Positions 20,931 to 28,728 of a DNA stretch of 42,229 nt are shown piece after piece. Source of the stretch: an uncultured Gemmatimonadota bacterium (lineage in GTDB: Bacteria; Gemmatimonadota; Gemmatimonadetes; Gemmatimonadales; Gemmatimonadaceae); assembly GCA_946479895.1 (NCBI GenBank), contig CAMLHT010000002.1, positions 1-42,229 of the forward strand. Reading direction: 5' to 3'. Below the pieces are notes generated by a model that ran no database searches, had not been told where the DNA came from, and worked only from the letters and a program-made list of their open reading frames with translations. Position 1 is the first letter of the stretch. Every line of letters begins with the position of its first letter. A program made the translations under genes and the position numbers.

Positions 20931-23492
20931 CTACATGCTGAACCAGTACGAGCCCTTGATCAGGAACACGTTGTCCGGGTGCGCCTTCACCAGCTCACCC
21001 AGGCCCGTCGGCGCCGTTCGCGCCGCGGCACCGCTGACACCGCGCGTCCGCTCCTGCGCCCACACCACGTAGACCGTCGAGCCGGGGCGATACTCCCAGC
21101 GCAGCACCGTGTTCGAGCGATACTGCTTGAAGTCGAAGGCGCCCGGATCGCCGCCGTTGTAGGGTGAATACCGGCTGTTCCAGTCCGTCGCCCGGGCATC
21201 GGCCACCTGGAGCCAGCCGCTGTAGTCGCCACGCGACGAGAACGGGCTGGCGAAGAGCTCGAGCGAGAGGGTCGGCGTCATGGTGTACGCCATGCGCACG
21301 TTCACCGAATGCTGGGTCTGGTCGAGCTTCGCGACGGTGTAGTGCGTCGAGTCGTTGCCGATCTCGCCGAAGTTGCCGCTGAACTGCCGCGGATTCCGTA
21401 CGTTGTAGTAGCTGTAGCTGAGCGAGCCGTTGATCGCGCTGCCGATCCGGTAGTTGAGGTACGGGTCATAGCCCCACGACCCGCCGCGGCCGCCGTAGCC
21501 GGACGACCAGCGAGCGAACAGGCCGGGGACGATGACGTTGCGCGGGTCGCCGTCGATGCCCACCCAGCCGTTCGGGTTCGGATCCCGGCGCAGCGCCGGC
21601 CCGCCGCGCAGGCAGTCATCGCAGTAGGAGTCGATGCCGTTCACGCCGATGCCGGCGTGCACCCACATGCTGTTCGGAAGCTCCCAGTGCGAGTTCACGT
21701 TGCCGCCCAGGTCCGTGCGGAGATTGTCCCAGGACCAGTTCGCCCACTGGTTGAAGTTGATGTTGCCCTGACGATAGAGCTTCGCCGGCTTGTTCCACTG
21801 ATACTGGAGCCAGGCCCACTGCGACTTGCTGCCCGCCTTGGAGAGGAACCCGAGGTCGTTGATCTCGAATCCGGGCGACGTCATGTCCATCCCGAAGTTC
21901 CCGATCGTGTGGCCGCCGCCACGCTTGTTGAACGAGACGCTGGCCGTGTAGCCGTCGAGGCTCGTCGCATTGGGATCGAGCTCGAGGTCGTCGTCGGGCC
22001 GGAGATAGTTGTGAGTCAGGCTGCGCTGGGTGGCGGTGATCGCCGCCGCGGTTCCGCTCACGCGGCTTCCGGCAATGGATGCCGAGACCTGGTAGTTGCG
22101 CCGGAAGAACTGGTGGCGCGCGTCGATGGAGCCGGCGAGCGCGTCCCGGCGGAGGTAGTCCTCGGTGAACTGATCGGTCTGGCGGTGCACCGACGTCACC
22201 ATGGCGCCGACCGAGCTGGCGCCGGCCCTGAAGTCCTTCGCGGCGCGTCCGGCGAAGTAGTTCGTCTGCGGCTCGATGGTCTGCCCGATGCCGGCCGGCG
22301 ACAGCGCGCCGATCTCCCGCTGCGTGACGGCGTTCAGGATGCCGACGCTCACGCCATTGGCGAGCCGGCCGGTGAGCTTCGCGGCGCCCAGGATAGTGGA
22401 GTTGTTGACGTTGGACTGGTCATAGTACAGGCCGCCGAGCTGCGGCCCGCGGCCGATGCGGCGCGAGTACAGGAGATTGGCGCCCGAGGAGCTGAAGGCT
22501 CCCTGCCCCTCGAGGAAGAAGGGACGGCGCTCGCTGAAGAAGCTCTCGAACCCCGAGAGGTTCACCTCCGACGGGTCGGCCTCGACCTGCCCGAAATCCG
22601 GGTTGATCGTCGCGTCCAGCGTGAGGTTGGACGTGAGTCCGTACTTGAGGTCCGCGCCGACGCGCGTGTTGCTCGTGTGGGCGTAGCCGCTGGCCGCCGT
22701 GGCCGACGGAGTGTTCGCGGTCTGGGCGACGGTGTATGGCGCGAACTCCAGCCGGCGCGGGGAAACGACGCCGTTGATGCCCGTGACGTCGCCGAACTTC
22801 GATGAGAGGCCCTGGGTGCTCCGGTCGTAGTTGGGCCAGCTGTACCGCTCGTTGTGCCTGGCGACGTCGCGCCAGATCATGATGCCGAAGGTGTGGTCGG
22901 TGGCGTTCTGGTACCGGAGCTGGTTGAGCGGGATCCGGAACTCGGCCACCCAGCCGAGGGAATCGATGCGCGTCCCGACCTCCCAGATCGCGTCCCACGA
23001 CTGGTCTTCGTTGCCGTCGTCGATGATGGCGTAGTCACGCTTGACGCCACCCGGGTTCACGGCGAACTCGAAGCCCGACCGGCGGTCGTGATACGGGTCG
23101 AGCATCACCTTGATCCAGTCCGAGTTCGTGCGGGCGTCCCGCCGGCTCATGAGGTTGACGATGCTGTCCGGATGCGGGTCGTACATCCGGGTGAAGACGT
23201 AGAGGTTCTTCTCGTCGTAGGCGACCTTGGCGACGGTGCGGAAGCGCGGCTCCCCGTTCATGACGGGGGTGAAGGTGCGAAACCCGTCGATGACCATCGC
23301 GTCGCGCCAGACGGCGTCATCCTCGCGGCCGTCGAGGATCACGGGCTGCGCGGCGCGTGACGCGGTCGCCACGTTCGGCGACATCGCGGAGCCGCCGCCG
23401 GTCGGGGCGGCGACGTTGCCTTCCTGGCGCTGCGCGAGAACGGTGGACGCGGCAAGGAATACCAAGCCGATGGCGACGAGTGGGCGTCTCAT
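20931..23492 (-). CDS. DUF5916 outer-membrane protein with CBM9-like N-terminal domain
   Basis: An 853-residue secreted protein. The signal peptide ends in VLA with Gln21 following. Residues about 50-240 resemble the carbohydrate-binding family 9-like domain ('PVILDGREDDAVW', 'FRTVAKVAYDEKNLYVFTRMYD', 'WVAEFRIPLNQLRY'). The rest is the DUF5916 part, with 'INPDFGQVEADPSEVNLSGFESFF' and 'RRPFFLEG' as marks, followed by many beta strands and a C-terminal YWFSM, as in an outer-membrane barrel. Such proteins are common in Gemmatimonadota, Acidobacteria and Bacteroidota; the function is not established. No ribosome site or leaderless box is clear at the ATG (23492). Confidence 0.85.
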   Translation of the reverse strand: MRRPLVAIGLVFLAASTVLAQRQEGNVAAPTGGGSAMSPNVATASRAAQPVILDGREDDAVWRDAMVIDGFRTFTPVMNGEPRFRTVAKVAYDEKNLYVFTRMYDPHPDSIVNLMSRRDARTNSDWIKVMLDPYHDRRSGFEFAVNPGGVKRDYAIIDDGNEDQSWDAIWEVGTRIDSLGWVAEFRIPLNQLRYQNATDHTFGIMIWRDVARHNERYSWPNYDRSTQGLSSKFGDVTGINGVVSPRRLEFAPYTVAQTANTPSATAASGYAHTSNTRVGADLKYGLTSNLTLDATINPDFGQVEADPSEVNLSGFESFFSERRPFFLEGQGAFSSSGANLLYSRRIGRGPQLGGLYYDQSNVNNSTILGAAKLTGRLANGVSVGILNAVTQREIGALSPAGIGQTIEPQTNYFAGRAAKDFRAGASSVGAMVTSVHRQTDQFTEDYLRRDALAGSIDARHQFFRRNYQVSASIAGSRVSGTAAAITATQRSLTHNYLRPDDDLELDPNATSLDGYTASVSFNKRGGGHTIGNFGMDMTSPGFEINDLGFLSKAGSKSQWAWLQYQWNKPAKLYRQGNINFNQWANWSWDNLRTDLGGNVNSHWELPNSMWVHAGIGVNGIDSYCDDCLRGGPALRRDPNPNGWVGIDGDPRNVIVPGLFARWSSGYGGRGGSWGYDPYLNYRIGSAINGSLSYSYYNVRNPRQFSGNFGEIGNDSTHYTVAKLDQTQHSVNVRMAYTMTPTLSLELFASPFSSRGDYSGWLQVADARATDWNSRYSPYNGGDPGAFDFKQYRSNTVLRWEYRPGSTVYVVWAQERTRGVSGAAARTAPTGLGELVKAHPDNVFLIKGSYWFSM

Positions 23493-23590
23493 ATGCGAAC
23501 CCGGGCATGAGTGGGGCGCCGTCGTCGGATCGGGGGGCAGCGCTGATCGACAGGGTAGGACACACAAGCTCCAAAAAGGGTTGGGAGGTG

Positions 23591-23730
23591 GCTCGGCTAT
23601 CGGCTCGGCTCTCGGCTCTCGGCTGTCGGCGCCGGCTCTCGGCTATCGGTCCCGGCCGTTGGCGGCTAGCGGCTAGCGGCTATCAGCTCGCCCTCCGCCC
23701 TCCGCCCTCCGCCCTCCGTCCTCCGTCCTC
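23591..23730. repeat. Heptamer repeat arrays (GGCTcTC, AGCGGCT and CGCCCTC types)
   Basis: Three seven-base arrays follow one another: GGCTnTC-type units (about 23591-23652), AGCGGCT-type units (about 23662-23688), then four exact CGCCCTC units at 23689-23716 and two CGTCCTC units at 23717-23730, all in phase. Confidence 0.8.
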
Positions 23731-23763
23731 CGCGCCCCCTAGTCGTCCGATGCATGCGGGGGG

Positions 23764-23776
23764 TATACTGCGCGCG
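23764..23776 (+). promoter_or_regulatory. -10 box TATACT, leaderless type, before the second mgtE
   Basis: TATACT at 23764-23769 is followed by seven bases and then the ATG at 23777. No Shine-Dalgarno motif is present. Confidence 0.5.
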
Positions 23777-25201
23777 ATGACGCCACCGCCGCGCAACCCC
23801 GTAGACCGCACGATGGCGGCGCTGCTCGCTCCGGACATTCTCGCGCTGCTCGAGGAGTCGCCGCGGGACATCGCCGTCGAGACGGAGGAGCTCCACGCCG
23901 CCGACCTGGCGGACGTGGTGGAGCACCTGCCGCAGGAGCGCGTGCGGGAGTTCCTCCTCGCGCTGCCGCGGCATCGCGCGGCGGACGTGCTCGAGTATCT
24001 CGACGAGGAGCTGCGCACCGAGATCATCGAGGCGATGAGCGCGACGGAGGCCGCCGAGCTCGTCACGGAGATGACGCCGGACGACCGCGCCGACACGCTC
24101 GAGGAGCTGGACGAGGAGACCGCGGAGGAGATCCTCTCCGAGATCCCCGACGAGCAGCGGCGCGAAACGGAGCGGCTGCTCTCGTTCGACCCGGACACGG
24201 CCGGCGGCCTGATGACCACGGAGTTCGTCTCCGTGGCCGCGACGACGCCGGTGGAAATCGCCCTCGAGAACGTGCGTGCCATTGCCCGGATCGGCCGCAA
24301 GGAGGCGATGTACTCCATCTACGCCACCGACGTCGAGGGGCGGCTCGCCGGCGTGTTCTCGCTGCGGGAGCTTCTCGCCGCCGCGCCGGGCGCGACGATC
24401 GACGACATCGCGTGGGAAGAGGTCGTCAGCGTCGCGCCGAACGCCGACCGCGAGGAAGTCGCGCGGATGATCGCGAACTACGACCTCGTCGCCATCCCGG
24501 TGGTGAGCGAGTCCGGGCACATCATGGGCGTGGTCACCGTCGACGACGTCATCGACGTCATCCAGCAGGAGCAGACGGAGGACGTGCAGAAGTTCGGCGG
24601 CATGGAAGCGCTCGACATGCCGTACACCCAGATCGGCTTCTGGCCGATGATCGGCAAGCGCGTCGGCTGGCTGGCGATCCTGTTCGTGGGCGAGATGTTC
24701 ACCGCGCTGGCGACGAACGCCTACTCGGATGAGCTCCAGCACGTGCTGCTCCTGGCCATCCTGATGCCGCTGATCATCAGCTCCGGCGGCAACTCCGGCT
24801 CCCAGGCGACGTCGCTGATCATTCGCGCGCTGGCGCTGGGCGAGCTCCAGGTGAAGGACTGGTGGCGCGTCGCCATGCGCGAGCTGCCGGCGGGCGTCAC
24901 GCTCGGCGTCATCCTCGGCGGGATCGGGTTCGCGCGGATCTGGGGACAATACCTGCTCGGCCTTGGCGATCCGCCGATCACCTACCCCATGCAGGTCGGG
25001 ATGACGATCTGGGTCTCCGTCATCGGAGTCGTCACCGTGGGCACCATGGTGGGGTCGATGCTGCCCTTCGTGCTCCGGCGGTTCCGCCTCGATCCGGCCT
25101 CGGCCTCGGCGCCGTTCGTCGCGACGCTGGTGGACGTGCTGGGCCTGGTCATCTACTTCATGGCCGCCAAACTCATCCTGAGCGGAACGCTGCTTCCCTA
25201 G
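23777..25201 (+). CDS. mgtE: MgtE magnesium transporter
   Basis: A 474-residue full-length MgtE. The N-domain (about 15-140) has the typical acidic helical repeats ('LHAADLADVVEHLPQERV', 'LDEELRTEIIEAM', 'MTPDDRADTLEELDEE', 'LLSFDPDTAGGLMT'). Two CBS domains follow (about 145-265, 'GRLAGVFSLRELL' and 'GHIMGVVTVDDVIDV'), and five membrane helices span about 285-470. The pore motif SSGGNSGSQ is at about 335, and Asp453 in 'TLVDVLGLVIYF' matches the pore aspartate of Thermus MgtE. Mg2+ enters when internal levels are low; the acidic N and CBS domains close the channel at high Mg2+. A metallochaperone-like gene begins 16 bases after the stop. Confidence 0.95.
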   Translation: MTPPPRNPVDRTMAALLAPDILALLEESPRDIAVETEELHAADLADVVEHLPQERVREFLLALPRHRAADVLEYLDEELRTEIIEAMSATEAAELVTEMTPDDRADTLEELDEETAEEILSEIPDEQRRETERLLSFDPDTAGGLMTTEFVSVAATTPVEIALENVRAIARIGRKEAMYSIYATDVEGRLAGVFSLRELLAAAPGATIDDIAWEEVVSVAPNADREEVARMIANYDLVAIPVVSESGHIMGVVTVDDVIDVIQQEQTEDVQKFGGMEALDMPYTQIGFWPMIGKRVGWLAILFVGEMFTALATNAYSDELQHVLLLAILMPLIISSGGNSGSQATSLIIRALALGELQVKDWWRVAMRELPAGVTLGVILGGIGFARIWGQYLLGLGDPPITYPMQVGMTIWVSVIGVVTVGTMVGSMLPFVLRRFRLDPASASAPFVATLVDVLGLVIYFMAAKLILSGTLLP

Positions 25202-25205
25202 CCGC

Positions 25206-25217
25206 TATCTTCAGGAC
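25206..25217 (+). promoter_or_regulatory. -10 box TATCTT, leaderless type
   Basis: TATCTT at 25206-25211 starts five bases after the mgtE stop codon and ends six bases before the ATG at 25218. The gene may therefore have its own leaderless transcript. Confidence 0.42.
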
Positions 25218-25433
25218 ATGAGCGATCTCCACATTGAAATCGTCGGCATGACCTGCGAGCACTGCGTCCGCGCGGTGAAGAATCGCCTGGCCGCTACGCC
25301 CGGGGTCAGCGTGAACGACGTGAAGGTCGGCTCGGCCGACATCCGGCTCGACGAGTCGAAGTCGACCCTGGCCGACGTCGAGGAAGCGATCTCCGACGAG
25401 GGCTATACCGTCGACACCGTCAGCGCCCGCTGA
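25218..25433 (+). CDS. Heavy-metal-associated (HMA) domain protein, CopZ-like
   Basis: A 71-residue single HMA domain with the metal loop GMTCEHC (Cys13, Cys16), typical of CopZ-type Cu(I) chaperones. The rest follows the usual pattern ('VKNRLAATPGVSVNDVKVGSADI', 'EEAISDEGYTV'). It sits 16 bases behind mgtE but shows its own -10 box, so co-function with Mg2+ transport is not implied. It ends with TGA that abuts the stop of the convergent ATP-grasp gene. It is the second such protein in the window; no copper ATPase is present. Confidence 0.88.
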   Translation: MSDLHIEIVGMTCEHCVRAVKNRLAATPGVSVNDVKVGSADIRLDESKSTLADVEEAISDEGYTVDTVSAR

Positions 25434-26417
25434 TCAGCGGGCGTAGCGGGCCGTCGCCAGCTCGACGATCCGCGCGATGAGCGCATCGTACTCCAGGCCG
25501 TGCTTGCCGGCCGCCCGCGCGAATTCGGCCTCCTTCTCGAGGTAGCAGTTCGGGTTGATCTCGAGCACGAAGACCTCGCCGGCGGGATTCACGCGCATGT
25601 CGACTCGCGCGTAGTCACGGAGCCTGAGCGCCTGGAAGGCGGCGATCGCCACGGCGTGCAGCCGCTCGACCAGCTCGTCGTCCAGATCGGGAAAGACGGA
25701 CTTCGTTCCCGCGTATTCAGCCCCGCTGCCCTCTCCGTCGTCACCCCATTTCGCCGCCCAGCTCGCGATGCGGGGCCTGTCGGCGGGAAATCCGGTGAAG
25801 TCCATCTCCATCGGCGGCAGCGCCACCGGCCGGTCGTTCCCCAGCACACCCACGTAGAACTCGCGCCCGTCGATGAACTCCTCGACGAGGATCGGCGACG
25901 CGTACTCGCCATGCAGCGCGTCGAGCTGCTGGAAGAGCTCCTGGAGATCGTTCACCACGGATTTTCCCGTGATGCCGAGCGAAGCGTCCTCCTGCGGCGG
26001 CTTGACGATGAGGGGAAACGACAGCTTGCCGGCCGACTCCACGTTTCCGCGGAAGAGGGTGGTCGACTCCGGCGTCTTCACGCCGTTGGCCCGCAGGACC
26101 TTCGTCGAGATGCTCTTGTCGCCGGCCAGCATGAGGCCCGTCGGGCTCGACCCGGTGTATCGGAGGTCGATCAGGTTCAGCAACCCGGCGACGCTGCCCT
26201 CGAGGGCACTCTTCCCCTCGAAGGATTCAGCCAGGTTGAACACGAGGTCCGGCTTGTCCGCCGTGAGCGCCTCGACCGACCGGGCGAGGTCCCTGTCGAC
26301 GGCGAGCATCGAGACGGCATGCCCCGCGCCTTTCAGCGCGCCTGCAACCTGATCGAGCACCGGATCGACGGGCGGTGGCTCGACAGCGTCGACGGCGTGG
26401 ATAATCGTGACTTTCAT
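25434..26417 (-). CDS. D-Ala-D-Ala-ligase-like ATP-grasp protein
   Basis: A 327-residue ATP-grasp ligase. 'DLVFNLAESFEGKSALEG' (57-74) resembles the Ddl N-domain. 'YTGSSPTGLMLAGDKSISTKVLRANGVKTPE' (87-117), Lys139 in 'LIVKPPQEDASLGI', 'ILVEEFIDGREFYVGVLG' (176-193) and the metal-binding 'RVDMRVNPAGEVFVLEINPN' end form the ATP site. True Ddl enzymes have an Asn-x-x-Pro-Gly loop after the last Glu; here it is N-P-N-C-Y, so the acceptor is probably not D-Ala. It joins a carboxylate to an amine using ATP. A GGAG ribosome site precedes the ATG. The metallopeptidase gene lies 40 bases upstream on the same strand. Confidence 0.85.
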   Translation of the reverse strand: MKVTIIHAVDAVEPPPVDPVLDQVAGALKGAGHAVSMLAVDRDLARSVEALTADKPDLVFNLAESFEGKSALEGSVAGLLNLIDLRYTGSSPTGLMLAGDKSISTKVLRANGVKTPESTTLFRGNVESAGKLSFPLIVKPPQEDASLGITGKSVVNDLQELFQQLDALHGEYASPILVEEFIDGREFYVGVLGNDRPVALPPMEMDFTGFPADRPRIASWAAKWGDDGEGSGAEYAGTKSVFPDLDDELVERLHAVAIAAFQALRLRDYARVDMRVNPAGEVFVLEINPNCYLEKEAEFARAAGKHGLEYDALIARIVELATARYAR

Positions 26418-26457
26418 CTGGGCTCCGACTGGGCAAGCAGCGTACCCAGCCGTATGG

Positions 26458-27474
26458 CTACGAGGTCGCCGCTGCCTTTTTTCGCTGGCGACGACTCTCC
26501 CGGTACTGCATCGCGACGGCGGTCCCGAAAGCCGTCAGCTCGATCAGGGTGGAGGCTTCGAGCGCTCCGACTCGCAGGTCGAGCGCCCTGGCGCGCGCCG
26601 CCACGTGATCGATCAGCGACCGGACGACGCTCGGCGGCTCGCTCGTCCAGTAGGTGAGCCGGCCCACGATTTCCCGGTAGTGGCGCTGCACGAACGCCCA
26701 CGCGGGCTCGCCGCCGGGAGCGTCGGCGGCACGCATGAAGATGCGGCGCAGGTCGGCGTCGAACTGGCGCGCGTCCTCGATGGGCATGGACTCGTCAGCG
26801 GCATAGTGGTCGGCCACCGTGTAGCGCATCGCCTCGACGGGCAGATCGTCCTCGGCGGGCGCCGGCACTTCGGGCGCTTCCCGGGCGATCTCCGCCATCA
26901 GGCGGTCCATGTACTCCAGCTTCGCGAGCGCCGGCCATCCTTCGTACTCCCGCCGCCAGTCGAGATCGGGCGTCAGCCAGACGGCGAAGGTCTCGGCGAA
27001 GTCCTCATCGGGATGCTTCTGCGCGTACCAGCCGAGGATGTGGCGGACGTGCGAGCGCGAGAACGGGTCGGCGCGGTAGCGGTCATGATACGGCTTGGCG
27101 AATGACCCGAACAGCGAGCGCCATTCGGGGCGGTCGTAGAGATGAAACGCGTAGTTGACCGCGTGCCCCGCCTCGTGCCTCAGGTAGCGCATCGCCTCGG
27201 CGTCATCCTCGACGCCGCCGGACATCTCGGCCTCGATGCGCTCGAGCCGCGCGTCGGCCAGGTAGAAGGGAACGCCGATGAGTGGTGTCCCGTCAGGGCA
27301 CCCCCACTGGTCGCTCAGGTAGACCGGCGGCCGGAAATGGATCCCCCGCGCCTCCAGCTCCCGATAGAGCTCGGCGGTCAGGCGCTCGACTCGTGTGCCC
27401 GCGATCGAGAGCCCGATATCCGAAATGCGGCGGCCGAGAAGTGCGTCCCGCTCTGAGGACCAGGGGTCGTTCAT
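26458..27474 (-). CDS. Putative zinc metallopeptidase (HEAGH motif)
   Basis: A 338-residue cytoplasmic protein without signal or membrane segment. HEAGH at 100-104 is the zincin motif (His100, Glu101, His104), and 'HPDEDFAETFAVWLTPD' (154-170) supplies the likely third, acidic ligand, as in the 'putative zinc-binding metallopeptidase' group. 'LIGVPFYLADARLERIEAEMSG' (65-86) and 'WRSLFGSFAKPYHDRYRADPFS' are further typical parts. The C-terminal third is helical and ends in a basic tail. The protein substrate is unknown. It lies upstream of the ATP-grasp ligase gene with a 40-base gap, suggesting a shared transcript and possibly opposite reactions on the same peptide or amide bond (inference). 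Confidence 0.8.
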   Translation of the reverse strand: MNDPWSSERDALLGRRISDIGLSIAGTRVERLTAELYRELEARGIHFRPPVYLSDQWGCPDGTPLIGVPFYLADARLERIEAEMSGGVEDDAEAMRYLRHEAGHAVNYAFHLYDRPEWRSLFGSFAKPYHDRYRADPFSRSHVRHILGWYAQKHPDEDFAETFAVWLTPDLDWRREYEGWPALAKLEYMDRLMAEIAREAPEVPAPAEDDLPVEAMRYTVADHYAADESMPIEDARQFDADLRRIFMRAADAPGGEPAWAFVQRHYREIVGRLTYWTSEPPSVVRSLIDHVAARARALDLRVGALEASTLIELTAFGTAVAMQYRESRRQRKKAAATS

Positions 27475-27519
27475 GCCCGTGAGCGGGGCAAGCGACGTAC
27501 CGTCGAGGCGGCTTGGCCT

Positions 27520-28659
27520 CTATCGCCGCCGCAGCTGGTACCGGACGACGTGCTCGAGGCCTTCCTCGTCCCTCCGGACACCGAGGACGTAGTCGCGGCC
27601 GATCTCGAACGGCACCACCGTCGGCGGCATCGTCACGCCGCCAAGGGTCCGGCCGTCGCGGCCAAGCACGATGAACCGCCGCTGGGCGGAAGGATCCTCC
27701 TGGAAGACCTCGACCCACATCTCGCCCTCGGCACCGGCGAGAAGCTGGGCGAAGCGCGGCGCCACCCTTGGGATCGGGAATGAATACGCCGCGTCGATCC
27801 GCGCCCGGTCGTTCCAGTTCATCGCGTCGGAAAGCGCCGTCGATCGAAGCCGACGTATGAACGCTGTGTCGATCGGACGGGGAGCGATCGGCACGGTGAA
27901 GCCGCCGACCTTCCGGCCCTCGGAGTCGTACTGCGTGATCGATCCGGTCTCGGTGTCGCCCACCCACAGCCGATCACCACTGACGGCGACCCTGGTCGCG
28001 CGACCCCATGGGTATGGAGCGGAAGCGACCGCGCGACCGCGACCACCGACGCCGCGGAAGATGTACATGTCGTTGACGATCGTCCCGATCCATTCCGGAT
28101 TCGCGCGGTCGTCGAGCGACATGATCCCCAGGCGAACGGAATCCCGGAAGATGGCGTCCACCACGCGAGTCGTTCCCGACGAACGGCGTGGCGCCGTGAC
28201 GACCAGCCGTCCATCCTGGAACCGGTCGAGCGGCCGGATTCCCCCCGCGTTGCGGGAGCCAACCTGGCGCCGCGCGATGAAGCCGGACGTGGAATACAGG
28301 TGGAGACTGCTCTCCTCGGGCAGGTCCTCGACCGCATAGAGCGTGTCGCCCGAGCGCCAGACGCGGCCCAGGTCGCGGAGCTGGCCGCTCGACGCGAGCG
28401 TGGTGAGGTAGCGACCGTCGGCGGAGAAGAGTCGGAGCTCCTGCGAGCGCGAGCTCGCGACGGCGATCTCGCCGCGCGGCATGCGAACGACGGCCGTGAC
28501 GCCGTCGAACTGGGTGCGGACGTCGCGATCGTCCCCGATGTCGAGCTCGGGCGCCGAGGACAGCGTCCATTGCGGGATGGTCCGGCCAGGCTGCGCTGAG
28601 AGAGGACCCGCCGCCAGTGTCCCGGCCAGAACCATTGTCGCACACCGGCTCGATCGCAT
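27520..28659 (-). CDS. Secreted beta-propeller-like protein
   Basis: A 379-residue secreted protein. The signal peptide ends in PLSA with Gln23 next. The mature part is made of repeated four-strand blades with turns such as 'SADGRYLTTLASSGQLRDLGRVW', 'SGDTLYAVED', 'SGDRLWVGDTETGSITQYDSEGRKVGGF' and 'LGRDGRTLGGVTMP', which fits a six-bladed propeller of the NHL/TolB-like group. No catalytic site is visible; propellers of this sort usually bind proteins or ligands. It has a clear leaderless-type promoter and appears to be transcribed alone. Confidence 0.75.
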   Translation of the reverse strand: MRSSRCATMVLAGTLAAGPLSAQPGRTIPQWTLSSAPELDIGDDRDVRTQFDGVTAVVRMPRGEIAVASSRSQELRLFSADGRYLTTLASSGQLRDLGRVWRSGDTLYAVEDLPEESSLHLYSTSGFIARRQVGSRNAGGIRPLDRFQDGRLVVTAPRRSSGTTRVVDAIFRDSVRLGIMSLDDRANPEWIGTIVNDMYIFRGVGGRGRAVASAPYPWGRATRVAVSGDRLWVGDTETGSITQYDSEGRKVGGFTVPIAPRPIDTAFIRRLRSTALSDAMNWNDRARIDAAYSFPIPRVAPRFAQLLAGAEGEMWVEVFQEDPSAQRRFIVLGRDGRTLGGVTMPPTVVPFEIGRDYVLGVRRDEEGLEHVVRYQLRRR

Positions 28660-28665
28660 GAGTCG

Positions 28666-28694
28666 ATTGTACGACCGGTGGAAAACCTTGTCTA
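28666..28694 (-). promoter_or_regulatory. Promoter TAGACA-17-TACAAT, leaderless type
   Basis: On the minus strand TAGACA (28694-28689) and TACAAT (28671-28666) are separated by 17 bases. The ATG at 28659 starts six bases after the -10 box. This is one of the two best two-box leaderless promoters in the window. Confidence 0.6.
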
Positions 28695-28728
28695 CGGCGT
28701 ACTCAATGAGCGCGCACCGCCGTTCGCT

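Larger units (their letters stand above)
23493..23776. other. Divergent intergenic region, mostly low-complexity heptamers
   Basis: This 284-base gap separates the starts of the DUF5916 and mgtE genes. It holds heptamer repeats at about 23591-23730 and the mgtE -10 box at 23764. I see no gene in it. Confidence 0.6.

Noticed and set aside
25434..26417. True D-alanine-D-alanine ligase (ddl)
   Set aside because: The acceptor loop differs from Ddl, and no cell-wall genes are nearby; only the ATP-grasp core is shared.
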